This document shows, one piece after another, positions 39,240 through 50,994 of a DNA stretch of 64,000 bases (position 1 is its first letter; every line of letters starts with the position of its first letter). The stretch lies in contig OY821784.1 of NCBI GenBank assembly GCA_963682175.1, positions 36,065,621 to 36,129,620 on the forward strand, given 5' to 3'. The stretch comes from Triglochin maritima (lineage: Eukaryota > Streptophyta > Magnoliopsida > Alismatales > Juncaginaceae). Both the position numbers and the translations under genes were made by a program. The notes under the pieces are model-generated. The model saw only the letters and a list, made by a program, of their open reading frames with translations, searched no databases and was not told the origin of the DNA.

Positions 39240-39751
39240 GCTGCTTTTATAGCCCGACGGAACTCAGCGTTTGTAACACCGAGTTCACTTTTTTAAGTAA
39301 ACTCGGCGTGAGAAACGCCGAGTTATTCCTTTAGAAATCGGCATCTAGGATGCCGAGTTCTATTTGAGAAATTGTTCTCCTGACGCGTCAACCGTCCCAT
39401 GCACGATCTGAGTGCCAGGAGAAGATTCTTAAATAGAACTCGGCACTCCCAGTGCCGAGTTATATTTGAATCACCTCCTGAGTGAAAAATTTCAAGTGTT
39501 GGCCGATAAAAAACCAAAAAGAACTCGTCATCACCCGTGCCGAGTTCTCCTTGGAAGAACTCGGCATCACCAGTGTTGAGTTCTTCTTGGAAGAACTCGG
39601 CACTGGTGATGTCGAGTTCTCTATGCACAAAAAAACAAAATCCGCCGTCGCCACGTGTCACCACGTGGTGGCAGCGGGTTTAGTTTGAGAAATATTTTTG
39701 ATGGAGGTTTATTTTGACAATTTTAAAAAAAAATATTTTGAAATTTTTTTC
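39240..39751 (-). repeat. MULE right terminal inverted repeat
   Basis: This mirrors the left arm: AACTCGGCA/TGCCGAGTT hairpin units from 39240 to 39620, then CACGTGTCACCACGTGGTGG and the AT-rich outer end. It diverges from the left arm by scattered substitutions and small indels. Confidence 0.85.
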
Positions 39752-39759
39752 TAAAGATA

Positions 39760-40430
39760 AATGCAGCAAACCATCCAGTGAAAGCAAATAAGATTTTATC
39801 ACGGAAAACCTCCTCAATGCGAGGAGTAAAAACCACGGGACCGTAGTGCACCAAAACAGTTTCACTATCACCAAAGTTTGGGCAATACTAGTATTCTCTA
39901 GATAACACTAGAGGCATGTAACGTCTGAAATCATCATCATATTCTTGGCAAACATCATCAAGAGAAAGATGGAATCAAACAAGGCTAATTCTGCTTCAAA
40001 CGGCTCGTTCCCCGACGCACATCATTTGCATTCTATGAACAGCAAAAGATAAACACAAGTCTATGCTTTTTTAAACAAGGCTAGCTAAGTTGAACATGAC
40101 CTGGATATCCTTGTATTGCCGTGTCAGTGGTTCTGGTTTAAGTATGATTTTAAATGAAAGAATTAAAAAGATAGATATCTACGACAATGCAAAGTGGTTA
40201 AAACGAATTTCAATGTGGTTCCACAATCTTCTTTTTTGAGATGTGTTTAATTTCTAACCATGAACTAGAATAGAAGAGTTTGCTCTACCTATGAGTAAAT
40301 ATTTCGTAGTAACATCATTAGACCGTACATCTCTCTTGGTATTTGGGCTGATAAATTGTCATCCTATTCAATCTGATTGGGTTGTTTTTTACCATGACGT
40401 ATCTTGGTAGGAGTAATATGAAGCTCAGAA
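39760..40430. other. intergenic; right flank of MULE
   Basis: The first 145 bases may be the continuation of the LTR-like host sequence. Nothing else is recognised. Confidence 0.35.
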
Positions 40431-40433
40431 TTT

Positions 40434-40690
40434 TGTGCTCAGAGGATTAGAGCACGTGGCTACGAACCATGGTGTCCGGGGTTCGAATCCTTGCCCACAA
40501 CCGATCCAAAAGGGAAGGACATTTTTACCTCTTTTGGGGGTAGGAAAATAATGATCAGGGCGAGAAAGGGGAGTGCGAAGTGAGGGGTTGTAAACCATGC
40601 TTGGAACCCAACCCACTCATAGACAAAAAGAGGTGCTTGAAATGGGTGTAAGTGGTGGCTGCGAGTTAAACAGTCGGCCAAAAACAACCT
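40434..40690 (+). repeat. tRNA-Arg(ACG)-related SINE
   Basis: GCTC-AGAGGATTA-GAGC (40437-40453) forms a D-arm. CGTGG-CTACGAA-CCATG follows as an anticodon arm with ACG in the loop, and GGTTCGAATCC at 40480-40490 is a perfect B box. The 5' and 3' acceptor sides do not pair, and a non-tRNA body of about 190 bases follows, so this is a SINE rather than a tRNA gene. The 3' limit is approximate. Confidence 0.65.
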
Positions 40691-41657
40691 AGTTACACAT
40701 GCAAAACACACTCATACAACTGAATCATAGAGCGATGGTAGTGATGTAAAAAACAGAAATTCTTGATTCTACTAGTTAATTTAAGTTTTTTTCTAGTAGG
40801 GTCATGAGGTTAGCTGACTCATAGCAGTGCCCAAGCAAGCTGCAACTTAACAACCCAAAATCCAAATCTGCTGAATGCTCATGTTATGATCTTCTACATC
40901 CTAGGTCTCCCTATTTCGTCATCTGAGTTATGTTCTTCATGTAGCACTCAGACCGAATAACTTTATGATATTACGTCGATACTTCCACATATTGCGGGTA
41001 AGTAGGAGACATCTATATTTTTCCCGGGAGATCTTTATAATTACCACTGCTTAGCTTTCAATTCGCCTTTGACCTTTGGCTGCAGGTCAGACGACTAGGG
41101 CGTCGGAGGACGAAATCCTAGAGAAACTTGATGTCCTTTTTTCTGTGCAACACAAGAAAACACCCTCTTTTTTTGTCAGTCCTGCCACTTCCATAAGTTT
41201 TTTATGGTATTTCACACCCTTCCAATCATGTTTTTCTCTGCAATAAAAAACCCTTCATACCACATCCCAAACCCCCTTTGAAAGGCTCGGCAAAGGGAGG
41301 GGAGAGCAATTTGTTTTTTCACATAAAAAACGAAGAAGTCTGATGATGACCTATTGGTACTGCAACCTTCCTTCCAGCTTTGTCTATCATTTTTTATCAG
41401 ATCAATAATTCTGGCTCGGGCCTTTATGTGCAAATTTGGATTCCAGTAATCATTTATTTAGAACTTCCTAAGGGACGACAACTGCTATTTTAACTCTTCT
41501 CGGGGGATTCCATCCATAAACACAAAGTTTATTGCTAACTGATATTGTTCATCATCGTTTAGTTATTGCGTTTATTTTTCTCGTTGCCGACCATATAGAT
41601 AATTAGATAGAACTAATTTCAAGATTGGACACAATATAAAAGATCTTTTAGAAACAC
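40691..41657. other. intergenic
   Basis: No gene, RNA or clear repeat could be supported. Confidence 0.35.
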
Positions 41658-41815
41658 ATACTCCTCCAGGGGCCGATTAGGATGCGGGCATGAAGATCTT
41701 TTTGACACAATTAATGATTATATTCATTTTCAATTAGGTCTTACTCTAGCTTCTTTAGGAGTTATTATTTCTTTAGTAGCTCAACGTTTGTATTATTCAC
41801 TCGCTTATGCATTCT
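41658..41815 (+). pseudogene. psaB: plastid DNA insertion: psaB fragment (NUPT)
   Basis: The plus-strand frame reads [17 protein letters not shown] then [20 protein letters not shown] and SLAYAF. This matches the photosystem I P700 apoprotein A2 segment GRLGRGHKGL, FDTINNSIHFQLG and [23 protein letters not shown]. About 50 codons remain, with many substitutions and no flanking psaB sequence, so it is an old, short nuclear copy. The frame runs on by chance to a TGA at 41848. Confidence 0.8.
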
Positions 41816-42310
41816 TAGCGCTTAAGACTTTACTAAGTAACAAAAGTTGAGGGAGGGTAATACAATAAAAAAAAGAACAACAAAAACACAAGTTTCTACA
41901 AATCAAATCGGAACCACTCTAGTACTTCGACAAGAACTTAGATATCGAAGTTTCTCAAACGAACAAAACTAATAATTTAGTTGTTCGCTTCCATCAGCCA
42001 TCTTTCAATAAGTTGCTCGCTTCCATCACCGATCTTTCAAAACATCGCAAGACCATTTTAATAATTAGCCGAGAACTTAAACAACTGAGTTGTTTAAAAG
42101 AATTATAAACTAATAGTCGTCGGACAATGAGTGGCTCAGTCGTTGGAACGAAAATCGACGAGCATCACAAATCGCAACAAAAAAATCGTTCCCATCTCCA
42201 CTCCACGTGGCAAAATAAGCCAACCAATCCCAACCCTCCAAACCCCAGCCAACGGCCCAGATCCAATCCCAACTGGTCCCCACTACCTCACCACACACCA
42301 CCCCCACCAC
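41816..42310 (+). other. upstream region of CCD1 copy 2
   Basis: AT-rich at first, then C-rich from about 42200 (CCCAACCC, GGCCCAGATCC). It is the presumed promoter. No other feature is identified. Confidence 0.4.
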
Positions 42311-42318
42311 TATAAATA
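42311..42318 (+). promoter_or_regulatory. TATA box of CCD1 copy 2
   Basis: TATAAATA lies 38 bases before the ATG at 42349, in a C-rich context. A standard start about 30 bases downstream would leave a leader of only about 5-10 bases. Confidence 0.5.
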
Positions 42319-42348
42319 CTCCCAAAAAAAAACAATTTAAAAAGAAAA

Positions 42349-45300
42349 ATGGGAGTGGAGTTGGAGGAGGAGGAGGAGAAGAGGGCGGGAGGAGTGGTGG
42401 CGGTCGATCCGAAGCCGACGAAAGGCTTGATCTCGTCGGCGTTGGATCTGATCGAGAAGACGATCATCTGCTTGACGGGGAAAGCGCAGTCGCCGGAGGA
42501 GAACGTGTACCTCTCCGGGAGCTTTGGGCCAGTCGAGGATGAGACCCCGCCGGCGACCAACCTCCCCGTCAAGGGAGTCCTCCCGGTGAGGCGATATGTG
42601 TTTTCGGAAGTTTCTTTTGGATAGGATGTACGGACCTTGTAAATGAAGCTGGAAAGTTCCGAAGAGAGAGAGAGAGACACGCTAGAAGTAGGGTTTCGGA
42701 ATCACCAAAGTCGAGCCGAAAATAGGCGTTACGTTTTTCTTAACATTAATCATTCAAATTAATGCAAAATACTAATGTTATGCTTCGAATATGATTTTAA
42801 GATGGTACGCGGCTTTTATGGTATCGATACAATTGCGAATTTTGAAACTAATAAAATATCATACCAATTAATATAAAATACTAATGTTATGTTTCCAATA
42901 TGATTTTATGCGCACTAGTACATGGTTTTAATGGTTTGGATACAATTGCGAATTTAGAAACTAATAAAATATCATATCAATTTTTTGTTGTCGTTTTAAA
43001 ATAACATGTTTGCCCAAACATAGTAAATATAAATCATGTCATTTCCGAATCCTGGCATTTGTAAGTCGCGTCAATTTCAAATTCTACGACTTGCAAATAC
43101 CGCCTCCAAACACAAGCTTATGTGTTTCTCAGGGTCTTTTTTCATGGATAATCCCAAAGGGAGAGAGATTAAAAGTAGGGTTCAAAATTATAAACGTTGA
43201 GATCGAAATGTTCGTGAAGGTTTCAGTGTTTTTAGGAAATATTAGGAGTTGGATATATGATTTTTGCCATGGGAGGTGGGTTTTGTGCTAGTGGACTAGC
43301 GAATTTGGTCATTCCAATATTAGTGCCATGTCTTTCCAAGGACCAAACTCATAACTGAAATTAATTATAAAGAGGTTACAATGTAGTTCAAATAGAAAAA
43401 TGCCCAAAGAATGTTTTGTGATACAACATTAGATTCAAATGGAAAAATGCCCAAAGAAGTCTTGAACAACCATTTTCAAGAAGAAAAGTGAATGGGCTCA
43501 CAAAAAATGCTAAAATTTAGGTGAGTCATGCATTATTGTGATTTTTCACACCAAATCCCGTTCATTCTTCATAAACCATCATAGTATCATACCATGATTA
43601 ACTTGTGCTATGCTTAGGGCTTGTGTCTTTATATTTAAATTGTGTCATCTGCATAAAGGCAAACACATACTTATGTCAACCAGGATTTTTTTTATGGAAC
43701 ACATCTGAGTAGTTCACTGAGACGCAATATGCCTCCTATGGGAAGTGATTATTTTCTAACAATTTTCTTTGGAAGTTGAAGCTACAATAGTAGAGTTTAT
43801 TCTTTTTCGGAAAAATTGGTTTCTAAGTCAAGCATGTTTTCAAGAGGATTTGCCTGTTTGGATTGATATTAGCCAAATGACATAATATTTTGATGTTTCT
43901 ATTATTGTTTGTAAAATAAAAGCAATTGATTAGCTTGCAAATGTTGCTAAATTATTCAATCTCATGTAGAAATTCAAGGAAGGTTGTGAAATTGTGTTGT
44001 GTTGTTTTCATGTCAAATTGTGTTTTATTTATTTTTATGTTCAGTCCCCATAAATCAACATTACAAAAATGATCCACTACATAAGATTTATTTTGTATTG
44101 TGTGCCAAGTTGTGTTTAATCATGTCACTATTTTTGTCTTGTGAGGTATCCTGTCATCTGGAGGTGTGACTTGTGAGAGAATGATGAGTCTATTTTTGGT
44201 TATTATGGTGGCAGGATTGCTTGAATGGCGAGTTTGCACGTGTTGGGCCAAATCCAAAGTTTAAGCCTGTTGCTGGATACCACTGGTAATGACTAATGAG
44301 GGTGTCTATTGAATTTGATTATTCGATTTCCTTTTTCATTTTGGATTTTTTAAATGGATGTGGGAAGATCGCTGTAGCTTTTGTGTATCTATTTCATTTG
44401 TCATTGGTCTGTGGGAAGTCATTTTAAGTGGGGGAGTTGAAATTCTATAAATTGATGAATAGGTTGCTGGAAATTTAGTAATTTAAGATTTGCTAATTTG
44501 AATTTCTTACTTTTATAGTTCCTTCATCTCAGTGTCCAAGGGGAAACAAGTTAAACTGAAAAGACGTTCTAGAACTAGGACTTAGTTCTAACTTAATATG
44601 AACTTTTGAACTAGTCATAAACATTTCAATTCTTTCTCTGTACTAGGAGTTGGAGAATTAAATATCTTCCCATAAAGCACCAATGCCATGGGGAATTTGA
44701 ATTTCAATGTTCAACATCTCAAAACTTGTTTGCATGGTTTTTTAAAGTGAAGATATTAAACAGTTTACTTGAACTTCTTTCTTTTTTCTCTTTGCAGGTT
44801 TGATGGAGATGGGTGCGTGGTTCCTTTTCTTTATCAAAATAAGTTGCTTGAAATTATTTACTGTGTCACTACATTGGTATTGATGAGTTAAATCATTTGG
44901 CTCTGAAGATCTGTGAAGAATATAAAATATCATAAAGATGAAGCTAATTCTTAAAGTAGATATTTCAATTGTCACGCTAATCGTTAGAGATGGTTTTTGT
45001 CAATTTAGAAGCCACATCAATGGCCTTCTATTTTTGTTTGGTGAATGTCTCGACGACACATTCTTGTCTTGACATGTTTACCCTTGTTCTCTATGTCTGA
45101 ACTTTAATATGATGTTTACCCAATTACATAATTTAAAAAATAACAACATGTTTCAGAGTATTGCATGTTGTTCCACCTTCCATATGTATGTCTATGTCCA
45201 AACTTTTTCAGAGTTGTGCTGATTTGAGCTGTGCCCAAACTTAACATTTTCCCCCGTCAACTTTGAAATTCCATTTAATCAATACTAAAATGAATGACTG

Positions 45301-48300
45301 TGTTGTAAGCAAATAAGATGATGGTTCTTGAATCTAGATGAAGTATGAAGACAATTTTATCTTTCAATGTTCTCATTTTTTTCCAATTAGGATGATTCAT
45401 GCTGTTCGTATAAAAGATGGCAAGGCTACCTATGTTTCCCGGTTTGTTAGGACATCACGTCTTAAGCAAGAAGAATATTTTGGAGCCCCAAAGTTCATGA
45501 AGGTATGTTGTGTCATTAAATTAAAAATACCCTACCGACTCAAGGATTCATTACTCAGTCTTTATGTATTTCCTCCAAAATACCACATTCACTCAAGGGC
45601 TCATTCTTTGACTAATTCTTGTGCATTTCATTTTTAGTAAAGCAAAATCAGTTAGATTTTAAGTCCTTATGATGGCCTACAAGTCAACCACTTGTATGGT
45701 TTTGGTTTTTCGCAGTGAATGTTCAATATGTCCTGTACTCAATACCCAGTATACTCAATTCATTTGTCTTCACATGATGAAATATCTTAAGCTGTTACTA
45801 TTTTTTATGTCCATTTTATCCCAACTTTGGTTAGAAACTGAATGATTAATTGCAGGTCACAAACTCTATGATGTCTTGCTCATATGTGATATAAATGAGA
45901 TAATGATATTATGTTTTACTAACAAAAGATTGCTTGACTATTAGATTCTGCGAAATTTATTGAGTCTTGTATGTGGTTGCTAAACTATTTGGATGATTTT
46001 TTTATAAGGTAAAATATTTGTATGATGGTTATAGTCTATGTTTGACCTGAATGGTTGCACATCAATTGCAGATTGGAGACCTTAAGGGATTGTTTGGGTT
46101 GTTTACGGTTTACATGCAACAACTTCGTGGAAAACTGGAAGTCCTGGACATGACTTATGGGACTGGAACAGGTTTACTTAGTGAAACACTCACATTTTCT
46201 AAAAAGGACAAAAAGCAAAACAAGTTCCTTTAAGCATGTAATCGATATGCTCTAGAAACATTAATATCCATACCTAAAGCTTTTATGTCTTGTACCTTGT
46301 TTTAGGCAACACGGCTCTCGTATATCACCAAGGAAAACTTTTGGCGTTATCAGAGGGAGATAAGCCATGTAAGTATGTTTCATTATAGTATATACATGTT
46401 TGTCTTCTCTATGTTCGTTATGAACAAATATCTACATGGTAAATGATTATGATTTGCATAAATTTTCATCAATCCATTCGTATTGCAGATGTTGTAAGAG
46501 TTCTGGAGGATGGGGATTTGCAAACACTTGGAATGTTGGATTATGACAAACGACTCACTCATAACTTCACGGCGCATCCAAAAGTTGATCCGATCACAGG
46601 TAAAAGTAAATCGTACACTACATGCTTCTGAAGCTCTTTCTTCTAAATAAACAACTCAATTTCAAGTTATATGCTTCCAAACAAAATTTAAAATATTTTC
46701 CTTGTTCAATTTGCCATTCTTAAATGGATTAAACACTTTTATGTTATGGCTTCATGTTTTACCTTGACATTAGACTTTCGTTTTAATGCAGATGAGATGT
46801 TTACTTTTGGTTATTCAGCGTCACTCTCACCACCATTTGTTACCTATCGGGTTATTACTAAAGATGGTGTGATGTTGGATCCTGTGCCAATAACAATATC
46901 GGCTCCGGTCATGATGCATGATTTTGCAATCTCAGAAAATTATGCGATATTCATGGATCTTCCACTCTATTTCCGCCCAAAGGTTCCATAAAGATTTTTG
47001 CCTTCTGTTTTTTTTTTAATTTCATATAATTGCAACCATGCAATGCAATTACAACAAATAAGTTCGGAGGGCCTATTTCTTCATAAAAATTATCATGCTG
47101 AACATGTAAGGCCAACTAATGAAATAGGTGTATTATCCACCTAGTAGATCCAGGATGTCACCACAGGCAACCACCAATCTATTGGAAATATCATTGTAGT
47201 AGGTTTCTCGCTAAAATATCATATCAAGGTGAATTCTGATAGCAGCCAACGCCAAATGATAACTAGGTCAGTCTTTTCTCTACATGAGAAGCCAATCTTT
47301 CTAACATATTACAAGAATAATGGTGTTCATGTAGTAAATCCACTGGACTTTGTGTACAGAAGTATGTTTTCGTTTTTGCATAATCTAGTATGGTCATAGG
47401 AGGTGTACCGTGTGACTTTTCCATGTTTTTATGCGTGAGAACTTCCTAAAAGGTCCTACACATATTATATTAGAAAATGATTCTATGTTATGTTCTACAA
47501 TCATGTTCATATCATGCCTGGATATTCTCAAAGGTGCCTTCCATTTCATATACATCTACTGTGGGTAGGTAAACATCAAATGTAAGCTATTACTCTATGC
47601 TGATACATTTGATTTTAGCTGTTGGTAAGACATGATATGGAAAATGATTAGTTTATTGTACTTTATGCCATTTTTATGCTTGAGGGGTTATTTAATTTAT
47701 TGTCCTACGATCCTATTTGTTATATTTGACTCAAAAGGTATTTGCTATTATCTTGATGTTTCACCTAAAAACATTTATAGACAGTGTCTCCCTCATTTTA
47801 AATGTGTTTAAGGCCTTACGCGACTGCTTTTGGTAAAATGGACCAAATAACCCAAGTTGATTCATGTGGTTTGGCTGTCCATTTAATGAGTTGAGCCACA
47901 AACCAAGTTGAGATGGCCGGAACACCCAAGCCAAGATCACACAACAATGAAGTTTGTTTGTAAACAAGCCAAGCCTTTGAGCTGTCCCAAACATGTAGCG
48001 AGTCGGGTCTGAAGTCCAAACTTGTCGAGCTTGCCTTAGTTCGGCATTGTACAGCCCTAGCAACTAATAGTCATCAAAATGACAAGATTAAGTATTACTA
48101 TAGCAGTTCCACCAATTTGGAAGAAAAAGGATTGTAGACAATTTTTGCCATATGATAGAGATTTTTTAATATGCTAATAAGCATTATATTCTATTATATT
48201 CTGTTTGCTTCTTCTCAGGAAATGGTTAAAGGGAAGCTTGTTTTTCAATTTGATTCAAGCAAAAAAGCTCGCTTTGGCATTCTCCCTCGATATGCAAAGG

Positions 48301-50994
48301 ATGAACTTCAAATGAAATGGTTTGAGCTCCCAAATTGCTTCATATTCCATAATGGTGAATCTCTTTTTCATTCTTATCCCTCTCAATAGCTAGTTGAAAT
48401 ATTAAATACTCTCTCTGACTGTGACAGATGTTACCTCTTCATATTCCAATTTTTTTAGTTGATAACTCCCATTGAAACGTATTCCATTTTCCATGGATTG
48501 CATACATGATGTCATAGTATATATTGAGTTGATCCATTATAATATTCATATTTCCTTCCTTGAGATGCTACAGTTACCATTCAACATTCTTTGGGGTATA
48601 AAAATCCACTTGATCACATAGCATTATTTAAGTTTACAATATTTCCGAAACACATTTAATAGTGATGTAGATATTCTTGAGTAACAACCTGAAGTTCATT
48701 TTTACCTCATTTCAACATATTTCCTATGCTTGACTGTATAGCTAAAAAATTGTTTGTCATGTCATAAACCCTAGATTTGTTTGTCTGCATGGCTAAATCT
48801 TTCTCTCTGCTTGATAATTTCGACAACATAATTGAAATGTAAAAAGTAAAATTCTAAATTCAATTGTTTCATAAATAATTGACAGTGCTATATTGACATA
48901 GTTGACCGTTTATCTATAATGTCGACTGCATGGTCTAGCGAAGAAAATTAATTTGTGTCATTATCACTTCACTGGTGTATCTTAAATGGTTGTCTTTTGC
49001 CAGCCAATGCTTGGGAGGAAGGAGATGATATTGTCTTGATAACGTGCCGCCTTGATAATCCAGATCTTGATATGGTCAATGGAGGCGTAGATGATAGAGC
49101 TCAGGATTTCAACAATGAATTGTATGTTTTCCCTTATTGGATTTGAATTAACATTAAGTTCCAATTACAAGAGCTTATCGTTTTTTTATTGGAAACCAGA
49201 TACGAGATGCGATTCAATATGGAGACAGGTGTTGCTTCACAAAAGAGACTATCAGCTTCGGCTGTAGATTTTCCTCGAATAAATGAGCACTATACTGGAA
49301 GGTGTCACTCATGTGTTCTATGCTTCTGTCATTGTTAATATCATAAATGAAGGCATATGGTTTGAAATAAAGAAAATGTGATGCTCTCTTCTATTGTCCT
49401 TCGACTTTCAAATTGTCCAGCACATAGCTGTAAAAAGAATCACAATTCCTATGATTCTGAGATAAGACCCTGACAGAAAATTCAGTTTTGTGAATTGCAG
49501 TCATTTCCTTGGTGGATATTATTCCATTTCATGTACTAATTGGAACTTGATTTTTTTTTCTTTCAATTGTGTTGGCTGTCTCTGTGGCTTCAGGAAACAA
49601 CGATATGTCTACGCAACGATGCTTGAGAACGTTGGGCAAGTGAAAGGCGTCGTAAAATTCGATCTCCATGCAGAGCCAGAGGTTGGGAAGACAGAGCTTG
49701 AAGTTGGTGGGAATATCAAAGGAATTGTTCGGCTGGGGCCTGGAAGGGTAGGTTCTGAGGCAATATATGTGCCTCGAAAGCCAGGCCATGACTGTGAAGA
49801 AGATGATGGTTACCTGATTTATTTTGTTCATGACGAAAACACTGGGTAATCTCTATGTTTTCGGAATATAAGAAGACATACATACAGCACATTTCGAGAG
49901 CCTTATTTTTTTTAATTCAATCAAACGTTTGTACGACGTTTATCCTCATGCTGAAACTGTGGGATAAGTGTAACAAATAAGGGTTTTAACTTTCCATTGT
50001 CATTTTTAATAACTTGTTCTCTTGAACTTTTTGAAAGATCTGACATCATATCCTTTTCACCACAGGAAATCTGAAGTCAATGTAATTGATGCCAAAACCA
50101 TGTCTTCTGATCCCGTTGCAGTGGTGGAGTTACCTAAAAAGGTTCCGGTGGGATTCCATGCTTTCTTCGTAACACAGGTCAGTTGCATTTTCTTCCACGA
50201 GCTTTAAAATCAATCCATAATTTTTAGGCATGGTGTCAGGTATGTGCTGTGAAATTTAGCTAGTTAGCCACCTTCTTTAGAACCCAAGCACGGGTAAAAG
50301 CTAATGAAAACTACTCTTGTATAGTGTCTTGGAATTTTCTTACTGAGTAATGTGGGATTATTTTTAACATTGTATCAATGCAATGGAACTATCTGACAGA
50401 ATGATCAAGAAGTCTGTCTTCTAATGTGAGAAGCCTCCCATTATATAGGCAATAATGTCAGTTACATACAATGTCCTATACATAATTACAGAATAAATAC
50501 AAGCTAATTATGGGCTTAATTACATGCCTAATTTGCTAGAGTAATGACATGCTAAATGGGGACAGCGGTTACAGAATTTAATTGGCTAGGAGATCATGGC
50601 TTGACAATATCTATTCGGTGGGGTTGCAAAATGCAATTCAATTTTAATATGTGATTGTACTAGGTTGATTCACTCTATTTGGAACCCAAATACTTACGTC
50701 GAAAGCCAGTGAATTATCTTGAACGACGAAAGCTTATATTTCTTATTGTATCATGCTTACTTTTAGAATACAACACTAAAAATCTCAACCATGAGCAATT
50801 TATGAACTCAAATGCGAGACACTTCAGGATAAAAAAATGTCATGGTGAAAAAGTTCATTGATTTGTACTTTCAATTTCTTTGACTTGCTGCTGCTTCTGA
50901 TGATCACTAGGTATGCTGGTTTCAGTTTAGCCATCATAAAGTGTGTGATTATGTGTTTGGACAGGAACAACTCGAAAAGCAAATACAATTATGA
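42349..50994 (+). CDS. CCD1: carotenoid cleavage dioxygenase 1, second tandem copy (549 aa)
   Basis: Fourteen exons keep frame: 42349-42585, 44215-44285, 44798-44812, 45391-45502, 46072-46171, 46306-46368, 46489-46599, 46792-46982, 48219-48354, 49004-49121, 49200-49301, 49594-49845, 50066-50177 and 50965-50994. Intron positions, phases and the 15-base exon 3 match the first copy exactly. Exon 8 is six bases longer ([11 protein letters not shown]), and exon 1 has ten extra codons, including an acidic run after [10 protein letters not shown]. All four iron-ligand histidines are kept (TAHPK, MMHDF, FIFHN, GFHAF), as are [17 protein letters not shown] and a C-terminus of EQLEKQIQL. It is in the same direction as the first copy, 20.4 kb downstream start to start, so a tandem gene duplication is clear. 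Both copies look functional; this one is slightly closer to the canonical CCD1 text (for example RPKEMVKGK). Confidence 0.94.
42755..42983 (+). repeat. tandem duplication in CCD1 copy 2 intron 1 (period 109 bp)
   Basis: AATACTAATGTTATG recurs 109 bases apart (42769 and 42878). Each copy is followed by an ATATGATTTTA phrase and ATACAATTGCGAATTT, ending in AACTAATAAAATATCATA. The divergence is visible but modest. Confidence 0.75.
47811..48059. repeat. truncated hAT-like element in CCD1 copy 2 intron 8
   Basis: The right end, TTGTACAGCCCTA, is the inverse of TAGGGCTGTACAA, a typical hAT terminus. AAGCC/GAGCTTG-type words precede it. No matching left end was found. Confidence 0.4.
50345..50598 (-). 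repeat. possible solo LTR in CCD1 copy 2 intron 13
   Basis: On the minus strand the block begins TGTCAAGCC and contains a TATATAA-like promoter (GCCTATATAATGGGAGG). It ends near CATTGATACA, giving TG...CA limits. A matching 5-bp target duplication was not found, so this remains tentative. Confidence 0.35.

Larger units (their letters stand above)
34999..39759 (-). mobile_element. complete Mutator-like element (MULE) with plant mobile domain, 4745 bp
   Basis: The element occupies 35007-39751. It is flanked by TAAAGATA at 34999-35006 and again at 39752-39759. The termini are long inverted repeats (roughly 430-500 bp each) beginning GGGAAAAATTTTC and the inverse GAAAAAAATTTC. Both arms continue through a shared AAAATTG-CAAAATA stretch, a G-box-containing palindrome and arrays of AACTCGGCA units. 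Genes inside run on the minus strand: first a plant-mobile-domain gene (37322-38530), then a MURA-type transposase (35661-37310). Between 38531 and 39230 there is only an AT-rich leader. Both genes carry disabling changes, so the copy is dead, although its ends could still be acted on by a related transposase. Confidence 0.93.

Noticed and set aside
40437..40495. Possible tRNA-Arg(ACG) gene
   Set aside because: D, anticodon and T arms form, but the acceptor ends do not pair and a SINE-type body follows.
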